This document shows, piece after piece, positions 19,326-28,868 of a DNA stretch of 64,000 bases. Origin of the DNA: Flavobacteriales bacterium. Lineage in GTDB: Bacteria > Bacteroidota > Bacteroidia > Flavobacteriales_C > GCA-002722245. The stretch lies in the NCBI GenBank assembly GCA_002717515.1, contig PBEC01000018.1, forward strand, positions 364,563-428,562, given 5' to 3'. Every line of letters starts with the position of its first letter. Within the stretch, counting starts at the first letter, position 1. The translations under genes were made by a program, and so were the position numbers. The notes beneath the pieces were generated by a model. The model ran no database searches. It was not told the DNA's origin and was given only the letters and a program-made list of their open reading frames with translations.

Positions 19326-21359
19326 TTATTCTACTTCCATTTCATAGATATAACCAGAAATATCTTTTAAAGGAAAAGGCACTTTGTTTTGGTCAAATGG
19401 GGCAGTTGGCCACCAACTAACGTCGTGGAATTCCTGAGTTACAACCATAACCATTTGGTTGTCTGGTATTTTCGTATTTCTATTATTCATGTAACCAATT
19501 ATTCTCATGTTTTCTTTTGTAGGACCCAATCTCCAAATAATCTCTGTTGGCCTCCACTCAATTTCATAATAAAAAGGCTCTCCAAGTGTTAACTCTTGAG
19601 GGTATTCAAACTTTGATGTTAAAGCTTTGTAATATTGATCCCATCGATGTAAATAGAAAGTGTCTTTTCCATAAATTTTCGGTCGAACTCCTTTATTAAA
19701 GTCCAAGGGGTCGCTGCATGCTAAATCCCAGTTCGAACAAGTAACCATTACGCTATCATTTAAACCATCATCTTTTGGGTAGTTTTTAATTCCACCGTAG
19801 GAACTTTGAGTCCAATACTTAGAGGTTTTGACAATTTCGATATCTATTTCAGAATATTCCAGAGTAGATTTTCTTTCAACTAAATGTTTAGCTTTTGGAA
19901 TATAACCTGATTTACAAATGTCTCGGCTGTTCCATTTACCTTGTTGATAAATCAGCCAAAATGCACACGTTAAACCATTCCAAACATAATCTTCGCTTAT
20001 CATTTTAGGGAACTGAATTTTCGCTCGGAACTTTCCATAAGTTAAACCGTGTCTGCTCTTTATTCCAACGTTTTCCTTTTTTAAAACAGAATCAGTCTCG
20101 AATCCAGGATTCATTATTGAAATTGCATTTTTATCTGAATCATATCCAACGGTTCTTCCAGGAGAATTTGTAACGTCAACATATTGCTTTTTTAATTCAG
20201 ATTCTTTGAATTTTAAACTGTTTTCTTTGTATTGTTTTTGAGTATAATTTTTCCCAACAACGTCGTAAGCCAATGGAACATTATTAAGGGAAAAGTTTTT
20301 GTTGATGTGATGAATAAATTGCTCAACGTGAGCTTCATAAAATAATTTATCACTAAAACCAGTTAGTGAGTTTGTGTCATTGTAGTCTGCTGATTCTTCA
20401 AATTTAGTTGGATTAGCGTAAACACCATTGCTTAAATCTAACTTCATTGTGGCTTTGAGAACCTGATTAGATTTTATAACCTTAAGGTTAGGGAGGTTGT
20501 CCTTTTTTTTCGAATCAAGATAATAGGCATAGGGATTTTTATATGAGTCAGAAACAGAATCTTTTACAGTTATATCCCTGTAATGTACTGGTATGGTATT
20601 TATTTCGTTTTCAAAACCAATTACAAGTAAAAAACTATAATTTCCAACTCTTGGATTTCTTTTCCATCTATTATTTTCATCTCCTTTACTTCTTTCAGAA
20701 GCAATAACCCACTTTGCATCTTTTTTTAGTTGCTCGGAAACTTCAAGGTTGTTTTTCTTTGCCTTTGTCTTGACTTTGACAAACCATTTTGGAGTATTAG
20801 AAATCTTATCGGTCAATATTTTAATTTCTTCATCGGAAATAAAATCATTTTGTGGTTTTCCTCCAAAGTATCTTTGTTCATTTCTGGGATTACCTACGAT
20901 TCTAATAGAGTCTTTTATTTCATAAAAATTTCCATTTGACGGAATAGGTTTAGTAACATGAAAGCCATTGTCGCCATTTAACCAGCTTCCGTAAAAATTG
21001 TTGTCAGCGTTTTTATTATAACTACCGTCAGAATTTAATTCAGAGAATTTGTAAGATTCATTTTGATAGATAATTTTATAAAAAAATGGTTTTGGTTTTT
21101 TACCGTTGTTTTTAATCTTAAAACTTATTTCAAAGAATTCTTTTTCTTGGTTGGGCAATGAAATTCCATTTTTAATGGCATTGTCAAGGTTGAACTCCAT
21201 TTTTAATGTGTCATTTTGTGTTTTAAAGTTGGAAAGCGAGTTGAATTCCTTGACATCGAAAAGTAATTTTGATGTCTGTTTGTTACATGATAAAATGACT
21301 AAAGAAATAATCATTAAAAAGAAAACATATGAATATCTTGATAATGTTTTAATAATCAT
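19326..21359 (-). CDS. Glycoside hydrolase family 16-like lipoprotein
   Basis: A 677-residue lipoprotein (lipobox V-I-L-S-C). The N-terminal 300 residues are beta-rich and unrecognised. The C-terminal half is a GH16-like jelly roll: H-G-L-T-Y-G-K-F-R-A-K-I-Q-F-P, a tryptophan-rich substrate cleft, and the catalytic signature E504-I-D506-I-E508. The Y-E-I-E-W-R-P-T-E-I-I-W-R-L segment is the typical later strand pair. GH16 enzymes cut beta-1,3/1,4-glucans, agars and carrageenans; specificity cannot be read. First gene of a two-gene leftward operon with the CotH-like lipoprotein. Confidence 0.75.
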   Translation of the reverse strand: MIIKTLSRYSYVFFLMIISLVILSCNKQTSKLLFDVKEFNSLSNFKTQNDTLKMEFNLDNAIKNGISLPNQEKEFFEISFKIKNNGKKPKPFFYKIIYQNESYKFSELNSDGSYNKNADNNFYGSWLNGDNGFHVTKPIPSNGNFYEIKDSIRIVGNPRNEQRYFGGKPQNDFISDEEIKILTDKISNTPKWFVKVKTKAKKNNLEVSEQLKKDAKWVIASERSKGDENNRWKRNPRVGNYSFLLVIGFENEINTIPVHYRDITVKDSVSDSYKNPYAYYLDSKKKDNLPNLKVIKSNQVLKATMKLDLSNGVYANPTKFEESADYNDTNSLTGFSDKLFYEAHVEQFIHHINKNFSLNNVPLAYDVVGKNYTQKQYKENSLKFKESELKKQYVDVTNSPGRTVGYDSDKNAISIMNPGFETDSVLKKENVGIKSRHGLTYGKFRAKIQFPKMISEDYVWNGLTCAFWLIYQQGKWNSRDICKSGYIPKAKHLVERKSTLEYSEIDIEIVKTSKYWTQSSYGGIKNYPKDDGLNDSVMVTCSNWDLACSDPLDFNKGVRPKIYGKDTFYLHRWDQYYKALTSKFEYPQELTLGEPFYYEIEWRPTEIIWRLGPTKENMRIIGYMNNRNTKIPDNQMVMVVTQEFHDVSWWPTAPFDQNKVPFPLKDISGYIYEMEVE

Positions 21360-21382
21360 GAATTTCAGTTAAAAGGTTCGTG

Positions 21383-21412
21383 CAAAAATATCTTAATTAA
21401 GGGTTAAAGCAA
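21383..21412 (-). promoter_or_regulatory. Consensus promoter of the GH16/CotH operon
   Basis: On the minus strand: TTG (complement of 21410-21412), 19-base spacer, TATTTTTG (complement of 21383-21390). This is an ideal Bacteroidota promoter 23 bases upstream of the ATG at 21359. Confidence 0.75.
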
Positions 21413-21584
21413 AATTTCAAATATCCTTTTTCCCTATGTGTGAATTACGAATTATAATTTCATAAATAGCGGTGGTAGATCAATAAATTTCTTTAGTGAG
21501 TTTTTTTTAATCTTAAAACCTATGTGTAATATAATTAGACAGAGGTTGTGTTGACATGTCCCATTAGAATACTTGTTCAAAAGG

Positions 21585-23189
21585 TTAGATTTCAGCAAAA
21601 AAATCATTCCCTTTATCATCACAAATTATGAACGCTGGGAAGTTTTCAATTTCAATCTTTCTTACCGCTTCCATTCCTAATTCTGGGAAGTCCACCACTT
21701 CAACTGATTTAATATTTTGCTTAGCCAAGATTGCTGCTGGTCCACCAATTGATCCAAGGTAGAAACCACCATGTTTCTTACAAGCATCAGTAACCTGTTG
21801 CGATCTGTTTCCTTTTGCCAGCATAATCATAGAACCACCATGCGATTGAAACAAATCTACGTAGGGGTCCATTCTTCCTGCAGTCGTAGGTCCAAAAGAT
21901 CCTGATGGGAGTCCTTCTGGTTTTTTAGCCGGTCCGGCGTAATATACAGGGTGGTTTTTGAAGTAGTCAGGCATTGGTTTACCTGCATCTATTAGTTCTT
22001 TAATTTTTGCATGTGCAGCATCTCTTGCAACAATTAAAGTACCTCTTAGATTTAATCTTGTTTTAATTGGAAATTGAGAAAGTACTTTTAAAACCAAATC
22101 CATTGGTTGGTCCAAATCAATTTCAACAGGTTTAGCCAGTTGCGGTGGAGTATCAGGTAATAATCTACCTGGATTTTTTTCCAACTGTTCCAAGAATATA
22201 CCGTTCTTATTGATTTTAGCTTTAATGTTTCTGTCCGCTGAACACGAAACACCAATTCCAACGGGACATGAGGCAGCATGTCTTGGTAATCGAATCACTT
22301 TTACATCGTGTGTAAAGTATTTACCTCCAAACTGTGCACCTATCTCCGAATCCTGACAAATTTTCTGGATTTTATCTTCCCATTCTATATCACGGAAAGC
22401 TTGCCCCCCCATATTACCTTCAGTTGGCAATTCATCGTAATATCCTGCTGAGGCCATTTTTACAGCTTTTAAATTAGCTTCCGCCGATGTTCCACCTACT
22501 ACAAAAGCCAAGTGGTAAGGAGGACATGCCGCAGTTCCTAAATCTTTTATTTTGTTTGTAATGAATTCCGTTAAAGTATCTTCATTCAAAAGAGCCTTTG
22601 TTTGCTGATACAAGTAGGTTTTGTTAGCAGATCCGCCGCCTTTTGCTAAAAACAAGAATTTATATTCATTTCCTTTTTCAGCATATAAATCGATTTGAGC
22701 GGGAAGATTGTTTCCTGTGTTTTTTTCATCAAACATGGTAAGAGGAACAATTTGCGAATATCTAAGATTTCTGTTTTGATAGGTGTTGTATATACCTTTT
22801 GACAACGCTTCAGCATCATCAGTTCCAGTGAAAACATTTTCTCCTTTCTTTCCCATTACAATGGCTGTCCCAGTATCTTGGCAAGAGGGCAGTTCTCCTT
22901 CAGCCGCTGTTTGAGCGTTCTCTAATAGGGTATGAGCTACAAATCTGTCGTTATCGGTTGCCTCTGGATCATCAAGTATTTTTGCTACTTTTTCCAAGTG
23001 AGATTTTCTGAGGTAGAATCCAACATCAGCCATTGCCTCTTCAGCGAGTAGTTCTAGTCCTTTTGGGTCAATCTTTAAAATTTCATGACCGTCAAAATTT
23101 GAAGTTGAAACAAATTCACTTGTAATTTTTCGATATTCTGTTTTATCGCCTTGTAAAGGAAACGCTTTTTGATAGTTAAAATCTGTCAT
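21585..23189 (-). CDS. fumA: Fumarate hydratase class I (iron-sulfur)
   Basis: Oxygen-sensitive [4Fe-4S] fumarase of the TCA cycle, interconverting fumarate and malate. The alpha and beta halves are fused as in E. coli FumA. Cluster cysteines can be seen in [20 protein letters not shown] and the C-P-V-G-I-G-V-S-C segment. The start is ATG 23189 ([10 protein letters not shown]), giving 534 residues; a longer frame from 23243 contains the promoter and can be excluded. A class II fumarase lies 36 kb away in the same window. Single-gene unit. Confidence 0.95.
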   Translation of the reverse strand: MTDFNYQKAFPLQGDKTEYRKITSEFVSTSNFDGHEILKIDPKGLELLAEEAMADVGFYLRKSHLEKVAKILDDPEATDNDRFVAHTLLENAQTAAEGELPSCQDTGTAIVMGKKGENVFTGTDDAEALSKGIYNTYQNRNLRYSQIVPLTMFDEKNTGNNLPAQIDLYAEKGNEYKFLFLAKGGGSANKTYLYQQTKALLNEDTLTEFITNKIKDLGTAACPPYHLAFVVGGTSAEANLKAVKMASAGYYDELPTEGNMGGQAFRDIEWEDKIQKICQDSEIGAQFGGKYFTHDVKVIRLPRHAASCPVGIGVSCSADRNIKAKINKNGIFLEQLEKNPGRLLPDTPPQLAKPVEIDLDQPMDLVLKVLSQFPIKTRLNLRGTLIVARDAAHAKIKELIDAGKPMPDYFKNHPVYYAGPAKKPEGLPSGSFGPTTAGRMDPYVDLFQSHGGSMIMLAKGNRSQQVTDACKKHGGFYLGSIGGPAAILAKQNIKSVEVVDFPELGMEAVRKIEIENFPAFIICDDKGNDFFAEI

Positions 23190-23209
23190 TGTGGATGTTA
23201 AAATAAATT

Positions 23210-23243
23210 CAAAAATAATGATTCGATTTGGAAGAGTATTCAA
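23210..23243 (-). promoter_or_regulatory. Promoter of the class I fumarase gene
   Basis: Minus strand TTG (complement of 23241-23243), 23-base spacer, TATTTTTG (complement of 23210-23217). It lies 20 bases before the ATG at 23189 and settles that start. Confidence 0.65.
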
Positions 23244-23403
23244 CTTAAAAGCGAAAAGTGAAAAAATGGCTTATATAGAATTGTTTTAAAGAAGTTGTCT
23301 TCGCCCATACTGGGATGGAGACTCCAAACACCTCATTTGCCTCGCTTCGCTCCTATATATTTTTTGTTGGTTAAGCTTTTAAACGAGTTTGAATTTCCTC
23401 CAA

Positions 23404-23432
23404 CAAAAACAGCCACCCTTGAGGGCAGCTGT
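23404..23432 (-). terminator. Terminator after tRNA-Ser
   Basis: Minus-strand stem ACAGCTGCCC with GGGTGGCTGT (two wobble pairs), loop TCAA, then five T. It follows the tRNA-Ser 3' end by about 9 bases. Confidence 0.8.
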
Positions 23433-23440
23433 AGTGTTTG

Positions 23441-23527
23441 TAGTGGAGAAGGGATTCGAACCCCCGTGAGATTTGCACCTCAACACGCTTTCCAAGCGTG
23501 CGCCTTAAGCCGCTCGGCCACTCCACT
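23441..23527 (-). tRNA. tRNA-Ser (GGA)
   Basis: An 87-base cloverleaf with a long variable arm, as in class II tRNAs. The 7-bp acceptor stem is AGTGGAG with CTCCACT; the anticodon loop CTTGGAAAG puts GGA at the complement of 23491-23493; the T-arm contains GGTTCGAATCC. CCA is not encoded. It reads UCC/UCU codons. It follows tRNA-fMet on the same strand, with a hairpin in between. Confidence 0.95.
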
Positions 23528-23543
23528 ATTATTTTTAAAATTG

Positions 23544-23573
23544 AAAATCCCAATCGTGAGACTGGGATTTTTT
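23544..23573 (-). terminator. Hairpin between the two tRNA genes
   Basis: Stem AAAATCCCA with TGGGATTTT and a 10-base loop. On the minus strand only four T follow directly, so termination after tRNA-fMet may be partial, or the hairpin may be a processing signal. The T-run is longer on the plus strand. Confidence 0.5.
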
Positions 23574-23575
23574 AG

Positions 23576-23648
<73 letters not shown>

Positions 23649-23656
23649 ATGTGCGG

Positions 23657-23688
23657 CAAAGATACGCTCTTTTTTATTTAAAATGCAA
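23657..23688 (-). promoter_or_regulatory. Promoter of the tRNA-fMet/tRNA-Ser unit
   Basis: Minus strand TTG (complement of 23686-23688), 21-base spacer, TATCTTTG (complement of 23657-23664). Transcription would start about 2 bases before the mature tRNA-fMet 5' end at 23648, so little or no 5' trimming would be needed. Confidence 0.7.
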
Positions 23689-23762
23689 AAATAAATCCCA
23701 GATTATTATTCGTTTTTTGCCATTTTACGTATTTAAAGCGTTTTAGAATGTTTAATTATCCC

Positions 23763-23793
23763 TTGCACACACACTGTTTTGGCGGTATCTTTG
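23763..23793 (+). promoter_or_regulatory. Promoter of era
   Basis: TTG at 23763-23765, 20-base spacer, TATCTTTG at 23786-23793. The box ends 7 bases before the ATG at 23801, so the mRNA would be leaderless or nearly so. Confidence 0.7.
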
Positions 23794-23800
23794 AGCGATT

Positions 23801-24682
23801 ATGGCACATAAAAGTGGATTTGTAAATATTATTGGTAGTCCAAATGTTGGGAAGAGCACCTTAATGAATGAATTGGTTGGTGAGCGATTATCCATCATTA
23901 CATCCAAAGCACAAACAACTCGACATCGAATTTTAGGCATTGTAAATGAAGACGATTATCAGATTTGTTTTTCGGATACTCCCGGAGTTCTTGTACCCTC
24001 TTATAAATTGCAAGAAGGTATGATGCAATTTGTTGATACAGCGCTTAAGGATGCCGATTTATTCTTATTGGTCACCGATTTCTTTGAAGATGAGTTGAAC
24101 GATCCGGAAATTTTAGGACGACTAAAGAAAACCAATGCTCCGATTTTGGTTTTGATTAATAAACTTGATTTAGTTGATCAAGAAAAAATGGAAGCCAAAA
24201 CTGAAGCTTGGGCTGAAAAGTTACCGGACGCTAATGTGTTGCCAATTTCCGCTTTGCATAAGGCAAATGTTGAATTGGTAATGGATTGGATTTTAGCTCG
24301 ACTTCCTGAAGGTCCTGCTTATTATGATAAGGAAGCTCTAACCGATAAACCAGAGCGTTTTTTTGCCTCTGAAATAATAAGGGAAAAGATTCTTCAGCAG
24401 TTTAAAAAAGAAATTCCCTATTCAGTTGAGGTTGTTGTTGAAGAGTTCAAAGAATCGACAGATATAACAAGAATTCGTGCAATTATTTATGTCGCAAGAG
24501 ATTCTCAAAAGGGAATAATTATCGGACATCAAGGGCAAGCTTTGAAAGGAGTTGGGATTGATGCCAGAATGGATTTAGAAAAGTTTTTTGGAACTCAGAT
24601 TTTCTTAGATTTATACGTTAAAGTTAATAAGGATTGGAAATCGGATGAGCGAAAATTAAAACGTTTCGGATATTTGCATTAA
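23801..24682 (+). CDS. era: GTPase Era
   Basis: Ribosome-assembly GTPase that binds the 3' end of 16S rRNA. 293 residues: N-terminal G domain with G-S-P-N-V-G-K-S-T (G1), D-T-P-G-V (G3) and N-K-L-D (G4), then a C-terminal KH domain around residues 205-285 with the I-I-G-H-Q-G-Q-A-L-K motif. It is followed after 12 bases by der, a second ribosome-assembly GTPase, so the two are probably co-transcribed from a promoter adjoining the start codon. Confidence 0.97.
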   Translation: MAHKSGFVNIIGSPNVGKSTLMNELVGERLSIITSKAQTTRHRILGIVNEDDYQICFSDTPGVLVPSYKLQEGMMQFVDTALKDADLFLLVTDFFEDELNDPEILGRLKKTNAPILVLINKLDLVDQEKMEAKTEAWAEKLPDANVLPISALHKANVELVMDWILARLPEGPAYYDKEALTDKPERFFASEIIREKILQQFKKEIPYSVEVVVEEFKESTDITRIRAIIYVARDSQKGIIIGHQGQALKGVGIDARMDLEKFFGTQIFLDLYVKVNKDWKSDERKLKRFGYLH

Positions 24683-24694
24683 ACACATTTTATC

Positions 24695-25999
24695 ATGGCT
24701 AATATTGTAGCAATTGTTGGAAGACCCAATGTTGGAAAATCGACTTTTTTTAATCGATTAACCGAATCGAGAAAAGCGATTGTTGATGAACAAAGTGGAG
24801 TGACACGAGATCGACATTATGGACGAGTGGATTGGTGCGGAAAGGAATTTACAGTAATTGATACGGGAGGATATGTGAGCGATGATGAAGACGTATTTAA
24901 CGAATCCATTCGTGAGCAAGTCATTTTAGCCTTGGAGGAATGTTCAGTTGTTCTTTTTATGGTCGATGTTCATACTGGAATTACAGATTTGGATGAAGAC
25001 ATGGCAAATGTTCTTAGAAGAACGGACAAACCAATTTTTTTGGTAGCCAATAAAGTAGATAGCTCTTCTCATCAACTGGCCGCTGCTGAATTTTACAATT
25101 TAGGTTTTGGCGAAGTATATCAAATTTCAGCCAACAGCGGAGCTGGGACAGGTGATTTGCTGGATGAAGTTGTAAAAGAGTTTCATGATGACGAAATAGA
25201 AAATACGGAAGGTTTACCTAAAATTTCTGTAGTTGGAAGACCCAACGTAGGAAAGTCTTCAATAATAAATGCATTTTTAAATAAAGACAGGAATATTGTA
25301 ACTGATATTTCAGGAACAACACGAGATACTTTACATACTCGTTATAAAGCGTATGGGCATGATTTCTTTTTAGTTGATACGGCAGGAGTAAGAAAAAAGA
25401 AGAAAGTTCAGGAGGATATAGAGTTTTATTCGGTTTTAAGAACTTTGAGAGCTATTGAAGAGAGTGATGTAGTTGTACTTATGATAGATGCAACTCTGGG
25501 TGTGGAATCACAGGATCTTAATTTATTTAATACTATTCAAAAGGCTAAAAAGGGAGTTGTTATAGTCATCAATAAATGGGATTTGGTTCAAAAGGACACA
25601 AACACCATGAAAAACTACAAAGAAAAAGTATTGGAAAAAATGGCTCCTTTTACGGATGTACCTGTAATATTCACATCTGTCCCTACAAAGCAGCGTATTT
25701 TGAAGGTTTTAGAAACCGCAATAAGTGTTTATGAAAACAGAACACAAAAAATTACTACATCGAAATTGAATGATTTGTTGTTGCCTTTTATTGAAAATTA
25801 TCCACCTCCATCCCACAGAGGTTTATTTATAAAAATTAAATACATCACTCAGCTGCCTACATATACTCCTAGTTTTGCATTTTTCTGTAACCATCCTAAG
25901 CATGTTAAAGATTCTTACAAAAGATTTTTGGAAAATAAGTTAAGAGAGAGTTTTGATTTTTCAGGAGTTCCTTTGAATATTTTTATGAGGCAGAAATAG
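24695..25999 (+). CDS. der: Ribosome-associated GTPase Der (EngA)
   Basis: Tandem GTPase for 50S subunit maturation. 434 residues with two G domains, each carrying its own P-loop: G-R-P-N-V-G-K-S-T-F at about residue 8 and G-R-P-N-V-G-K-S-S-I at about residue 182; both have N-K-x-D motifs. The C-terminal KH-like domain (I-T-T-S-K-L-N-D-L-L, then K-I-K-Y-I-T-Q) closes the protein at the usual length. Second gene after era; convergent with the ThiE-like gene. Confidence 0.97.
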   Translation: MANIVAIVGRPNVGKSTFFNRLTESRKAIVDEQSGVTRDRHYGRVDWCGKEFTVIDTGGYVSDDEDVFNESIREQVILALEECSVVLFMVDVHTGITDLDEDMANVLRRTDKPIFLVANKVDSSSHQLAAAEFYNLGFGEVYQISANSGAGTGDLLDEVVKEFHDDEIENTEGLPKISVVGRPNVGKSSIINAFLNKDRNIVTDISGTTRDTLHTRYKAYGHDFFLVDTAGVRKKKKVQEDIEFYSVLRTLRAIEESDVVVLMIDATLGVESQDLNLFNTIQKAKKGVVIVINKWDLVQKDTNTMKNYKEKVLEKMAPFTDVPVIFTSVPTKQRILKVLETAISVYENRTQKITTSKLNDLLLPFIENYPPPSHRGLFIKIKYITQLPTYTPSFAFFCNHPKHVKDSYKRFLENKLRESFDFSGVPLNIFMRQK

Positions 26000-26019
26000 A
26001 GTTCAAAGAAATTATTGTT

Positions 26020-26655
26020 TCAAAGAATAGGGTTATACTTGAATTCGTTGCATTTTGATTTGAGCTGTTTAAATTTTTCAGATGGATTTTCACTGCTCCA
26101 TATGGTATTTAAAAACGCACAACCCCAAAATCCCATATTGAATGCTTTTTTAATGTTTTCAAAATCTACTCCACCTAGTGCTACAACATTATAGTTTGAT
26201 CGTTGAGTGGCGCTTGTTAAACTATATTCTTTAAATCCACTTTGGTAGTTTTTTTTTGATGTTGAATCAAAAATAGGACTCAGAAATACATAATCATATA
26301 AGTCGTTGTAGGTATTAAGCTCACTAATGGATGTAAAAGAGGTAGAAACTCGTAAAAACGGTTTTTTGCGTTTTAATGATTTAATGTTTAGCCAATTTTT
26401 AAAACTGGATTTTCGATTTTTGGAGCTTAAGTGAATTCCTTTTAAGTTATATTTTTTAGCTAAACGATGATGGGAATGAATTATAATTCTATTGTGATAT
26501 ACAGAAGGTATTTTTTCCAAATAACTTCTCATTTTTTGTTTTGTGTAATGAGGTTTTCTAAGGTGAAAGCTTGTTAAACCTAATTCAAAAAGTCGAACAA
26601 CTATATCCGTTTCATTTTCAATTGATTTTTGCGGGGATAACACAATTGTTTTCAT
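26020..26655 (-). CDS. Thiamine phosphate synthase-like protein
   Basis: A 211-residue TIM-barrel protein of the ThiE/TenI family. Conserved features: R-K-P near residue 33, I-H-S-H-H (about 58-62), G-I-H-L-S-S-K, the F-L-S-P-I-F-D-S-T-S-K strand and the phosphate-binding A-L-G-G-V-D. The catalytic and pyrophosphate-binding residues of true ThiE are only partly matched, so this may be a TenI-like or divergent member. Its start lies 38 bases inside the end of the GGGP-synthase homologue gene. No other thiamine gene is present. Confidence 0.75.
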   Translation of the reverse strand: MKTIVLSPQKSIENETDIVVRLFELGLTSFHLRKPHYTKQKMRSYLEKIPSVYHNRIIIHSHHRLAKKYNLKGIHLSSKNRKSSFKNWLNIKSLKRKKPFLRVSTSFTSISELNTYNDLYDYVFLSPIFDSTSKKNYQSGFKEYSLTSATQRSNYNVVALGGVDFENIKKAFNMGFWGCAFLNTIWSSENPSEKFKQLKSKCNEFKYNPIL

Positions 26656-27394
26656 TCAGTTGTATTTTAATCTTGGAAACCTCTTTGATGATATTAGGAT
26701 CATTTTCAATTGCGTTTCCTATCACTACTACGGTCGCACCGGAACTCCACGCCTCTTTGGCTCCTTCCGAAGTCTTGATTCCCCCCCCAACAATAAGAGG
26801 ATTTGAAGTACCTTGTGCAGTTGCACGAATCATTTCTTGGGATACTTTCTTAACAGCACCACTCCCTGCATCTAAGAAATTCAGACGTAATCCAAGCATT
26901 TCACCTGCTAAAGCAGTTACTCGAGCTATTTTGGGTTTATCGTTTGGAATAGGAAAAGAATTACTTACGTAAGAAGCTGCAGTAGGCTTTCCTCCATCGA
27001 TAAGCATATAACCAGTTGGAATTACTTCAATTCCTGTTTTTTGTATTCTTGGAGCGGAAAGAACGTGATTTCCGATTAATAAATCGGGATTTCTCCCTGA
27101 AATCAGGGATAAAAACAAAATGGCATCAGCTTTATTACTTACCTGATTAACGCTTCCTGGGAAAATTACTGCAGGAATATCACAATTTGATTTGATATAG
27201 TCGATTGTTTCTTCTAAACAATCATCAGTTATCATACTTCCCCCTACAAAGAAAAAGTCTACGGAATTTATCTTTGCAAGTTCAACTTGTTTTACCAAGA
27301 ATTCTCTTGATAGATTATCCGGATCAATCAGTATGGCAATTGCTTTTTGATTATTTTCCTTCAGGCGTAATATGTTTTTTATGACTTTTCCCAT
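26618..27394 (-). CDS. Geranylgeranylglyceryl phosphate synthase homologue
   Basis: A TIM-barrel prenyltransferase that in Archaea makes the first ether bond of membrane lipids, joining a prenyl diphosphate to glycerol-1-phosphate. About 258 residues, from ATG 27394 (a TTG directly before it is unlikely). Motifs: I-L-I-D-P-D-N near residue 20, F-F-V-G-G-S, the I-P-T-G-Y-M-L-I-D-G-G block, L-D-A-G-S-G-A and the phosphate-binding I-V-G-G-G-I. It resembles the group found in Bacteroidota rather than the smaller Bacillus PcrB. The product in this organism is unknown. Overlaps the ThiE-like gene by 38 bases. Confidence 0.88.
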   Translation of the reverse strand: MGKVIKNILRLKENNQKAIAILIDPDNLSREFLVKQVELAKINSVDFFFVGGSMITDDCLEETIDYIKSNCDIPAVIFPGSVNQVSNKADAILFLSLISGRNPDLLIGNHVLSAPRIQKTGIEVIPTGYMLIDGGKPTAASYVSNSFPIPNDKPKIARVTALAGEMLGLRLNFLDAGSGAVKKVSQEMIRATAQGTSNPLIVGGGIKTSEGAKEAWSSGATVVVIGNAIENDPNIIKEVSKIKIQLNENNCVIPAKIN

Positions 27395-27458
27395 CAACGG
27401 CTACTAAAATAGTGCATTCTTTAATCTATACAAATAGACTGGTAATATATATTTTATT

Positions 27459-27488
27459 TTGTTTAAGGCTAAAAACAAACTATTTTTG
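27459..27488 (+). promoter_or_regulatory. Consensus promoter of ahcY
   Basis: TTG at 27459-27461, 19-base spacer, TATTTTTG at 27481-27488. The predicted start near 27495 supports ATG 27509 over the TTG at 27491. Confidence 0.75.
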
Positions 27489-27508
27489 CCTTGGATAAAA
27501 TTAATCAA

Positions 27509-28819
27509 ATGTCGGTAGTTATAGAAAATTATAAAGTAAAAGATATTTCCCTGGCAGAATGGGGAAGAAAAGAAATACATTTAGCAGAGGCTGAAATGCC
27601 TGGTTTAATGTCATTAAGAGAAGAGTATGGTGCATCAAAACCTTTGAGTGGTGCAAGGATTGCAGGTTGTTTGCACATGACCATTCAAACTGCTGTTTTG
27701 ATAGAAACCTTAGTTGAACTGGGAGCCGAGGTTACTTGGTCATCCTGTAATATTTTTTCTACGCAAGATCACGCTGCAGCTGCAATAGCTGCTGAAGGAA
27801 TACCTGTTTTCGCATGGAAAGGTATGAATGACGAAGAGTTTGATTGGTGTATAGAGAAAACATTAACAGCTTTTGAAGGAGGAAAGCCTTTAAATATGAT
27901 TTTAGATGATGGTGGTGACTTAACCAACATGGTGTTTGATAAATTCCCTGAACTTGTAGAAGAAATTAAAGGTCTATCTGAAGAAACCACAACCGGAGTA
28001 CACCGACTTTACGAAAGAGAAAAAAATGGAACTCTTGTGATGCCGGCTATTAATGTAAACGATTCGGTTACAAAGTCGAAATTTGATAATAAATACGGTT
28101 GTAGAGAGTCTCTTGTTGATGGTATTCGTAGAGCAACCGATGTTATGATGGCAGGAAAGGTAGCTGTAGTTGCAGGGTATGGTGATGTTGGTAAAGGTTC
28201 AGCAGAATCACTTAGAGGTGCTGGAGCGAGAGTTATTGTTACTGAAATCGATCCAATTTGTGCATTACAAGCAGCAATGGAGGGATTTGAGGTTAAAAAA
28301 ATGGACAATGCCATACCTGAGGCAGATATTGTAGTGACAACAACGGGTAATTTTAATATAATTGTTGGTCGTCATTTTGAAGCAATGAAGGACAAAGCTA
28401 TTGTATGTAACATTGGACATTTTGATAATGAAATTGATATGGCCTGGCTGAACAAAAATTATGGATCTACTAAAGTGAACATTAAGCCTCAAGTTGATCA
28501 ATATACTGTTTCTTCAGGAAATGAAATTATTATTCTTGCAGAAGGAAGACTTGTCAATTTAGGTTGTGCAACTGGTCACCCCTCTTTTGTCATGAGTAAC
28601 TCATTTACCAACCAAACACTGGCGCAAATTGAATTATGGAACCATTCTGAAAAGTATGAAAATAAAGTATATACTTTACCAAAGCACCTAGATGAAAAGG
28701 TTGCGCAATTGCATTTGTCTAAAATTGGTGTCGAATTAGAAGTTCTTACTCCAGAGCAGGCAAAATATATAGACGTCCCCGTTGAAGGACCTTATAAGCC
28801 AGAAGCTTACAGATATTAA
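27509..28819 (+). CDS. ahcY: Adenosylhomocysteinase
   Basis: Hydrolyses S-adenosylhomocysteine to adenosine and homocysteine, clearing the product of methylation reactions. About 436 residues from ATG 27509; the TTG at 27491 is upstream of, or at, the predicted transcription start. Motifs: [13 protein letters not shown] substrate segment, the NAD-binding G-Y-G-D-V-G-K-G-S near residue 223, and the C-terminal K-P-E-A-Y-R-Y that completes the neighbouring subunit's cofactor site. Single-gene unit with consensus promoter and strong terminator. Confidence 0.97.
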   Translation: MSVVIENYKVKDISLAEWGRKEIHLAEAEMPGLMSLREEYGASKPLSGARIAGCLHMTIQTAVLIETLVELGAEVTWSSCNIFSTQDHAAAAIAAEGIPVFAWKGMNDEEFDWCIEKTLTAFEGGKPLNMILDDGGDLTNMVFDKFPELVEEIKGLSEETTTGVHRLYEREKNGTLVMPAINVNDSVTKSKFDNKYGCRESLVDGIRRATDVMMAGKVAVVAGYGDVGKGSAESLRGAGARVIVTEIDPICALQAAMEGFEVKKMDNAIPEADIVVTTTGNFNIIVGRHFEAMKDKAIVCNIGHFDNEIDMAWLNKNYGSTKVNIKPQVDQYTVSSGNEIIILAEGRLVNLGCATGHPSFVMSNSFTNQTLAQIELWNHSEKYENKVYTLPKHLDEKVAQLHLSKIGVELEVLTPEQAKYIDVPVEGPYKPEAYRY

Positions 28820-28825
28820 AAAAGG

Positions 28826-28849
28826 AAGGCCTCTTAGAGGCCTTTTTTG
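28826..28849 (+). terminator. Terminator after ahcY (bidirectional)
   Basis: Perfect 8-bp stem AAGGCCTC/GAGGCCTT with loop TTA, A-rich before and T-rich after. It probably also ends the convergent lipoprotein gene at 28869. Confidence 0.88.
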
Positions 28850-28868
28850 TTTTCTTACACACGAATCA

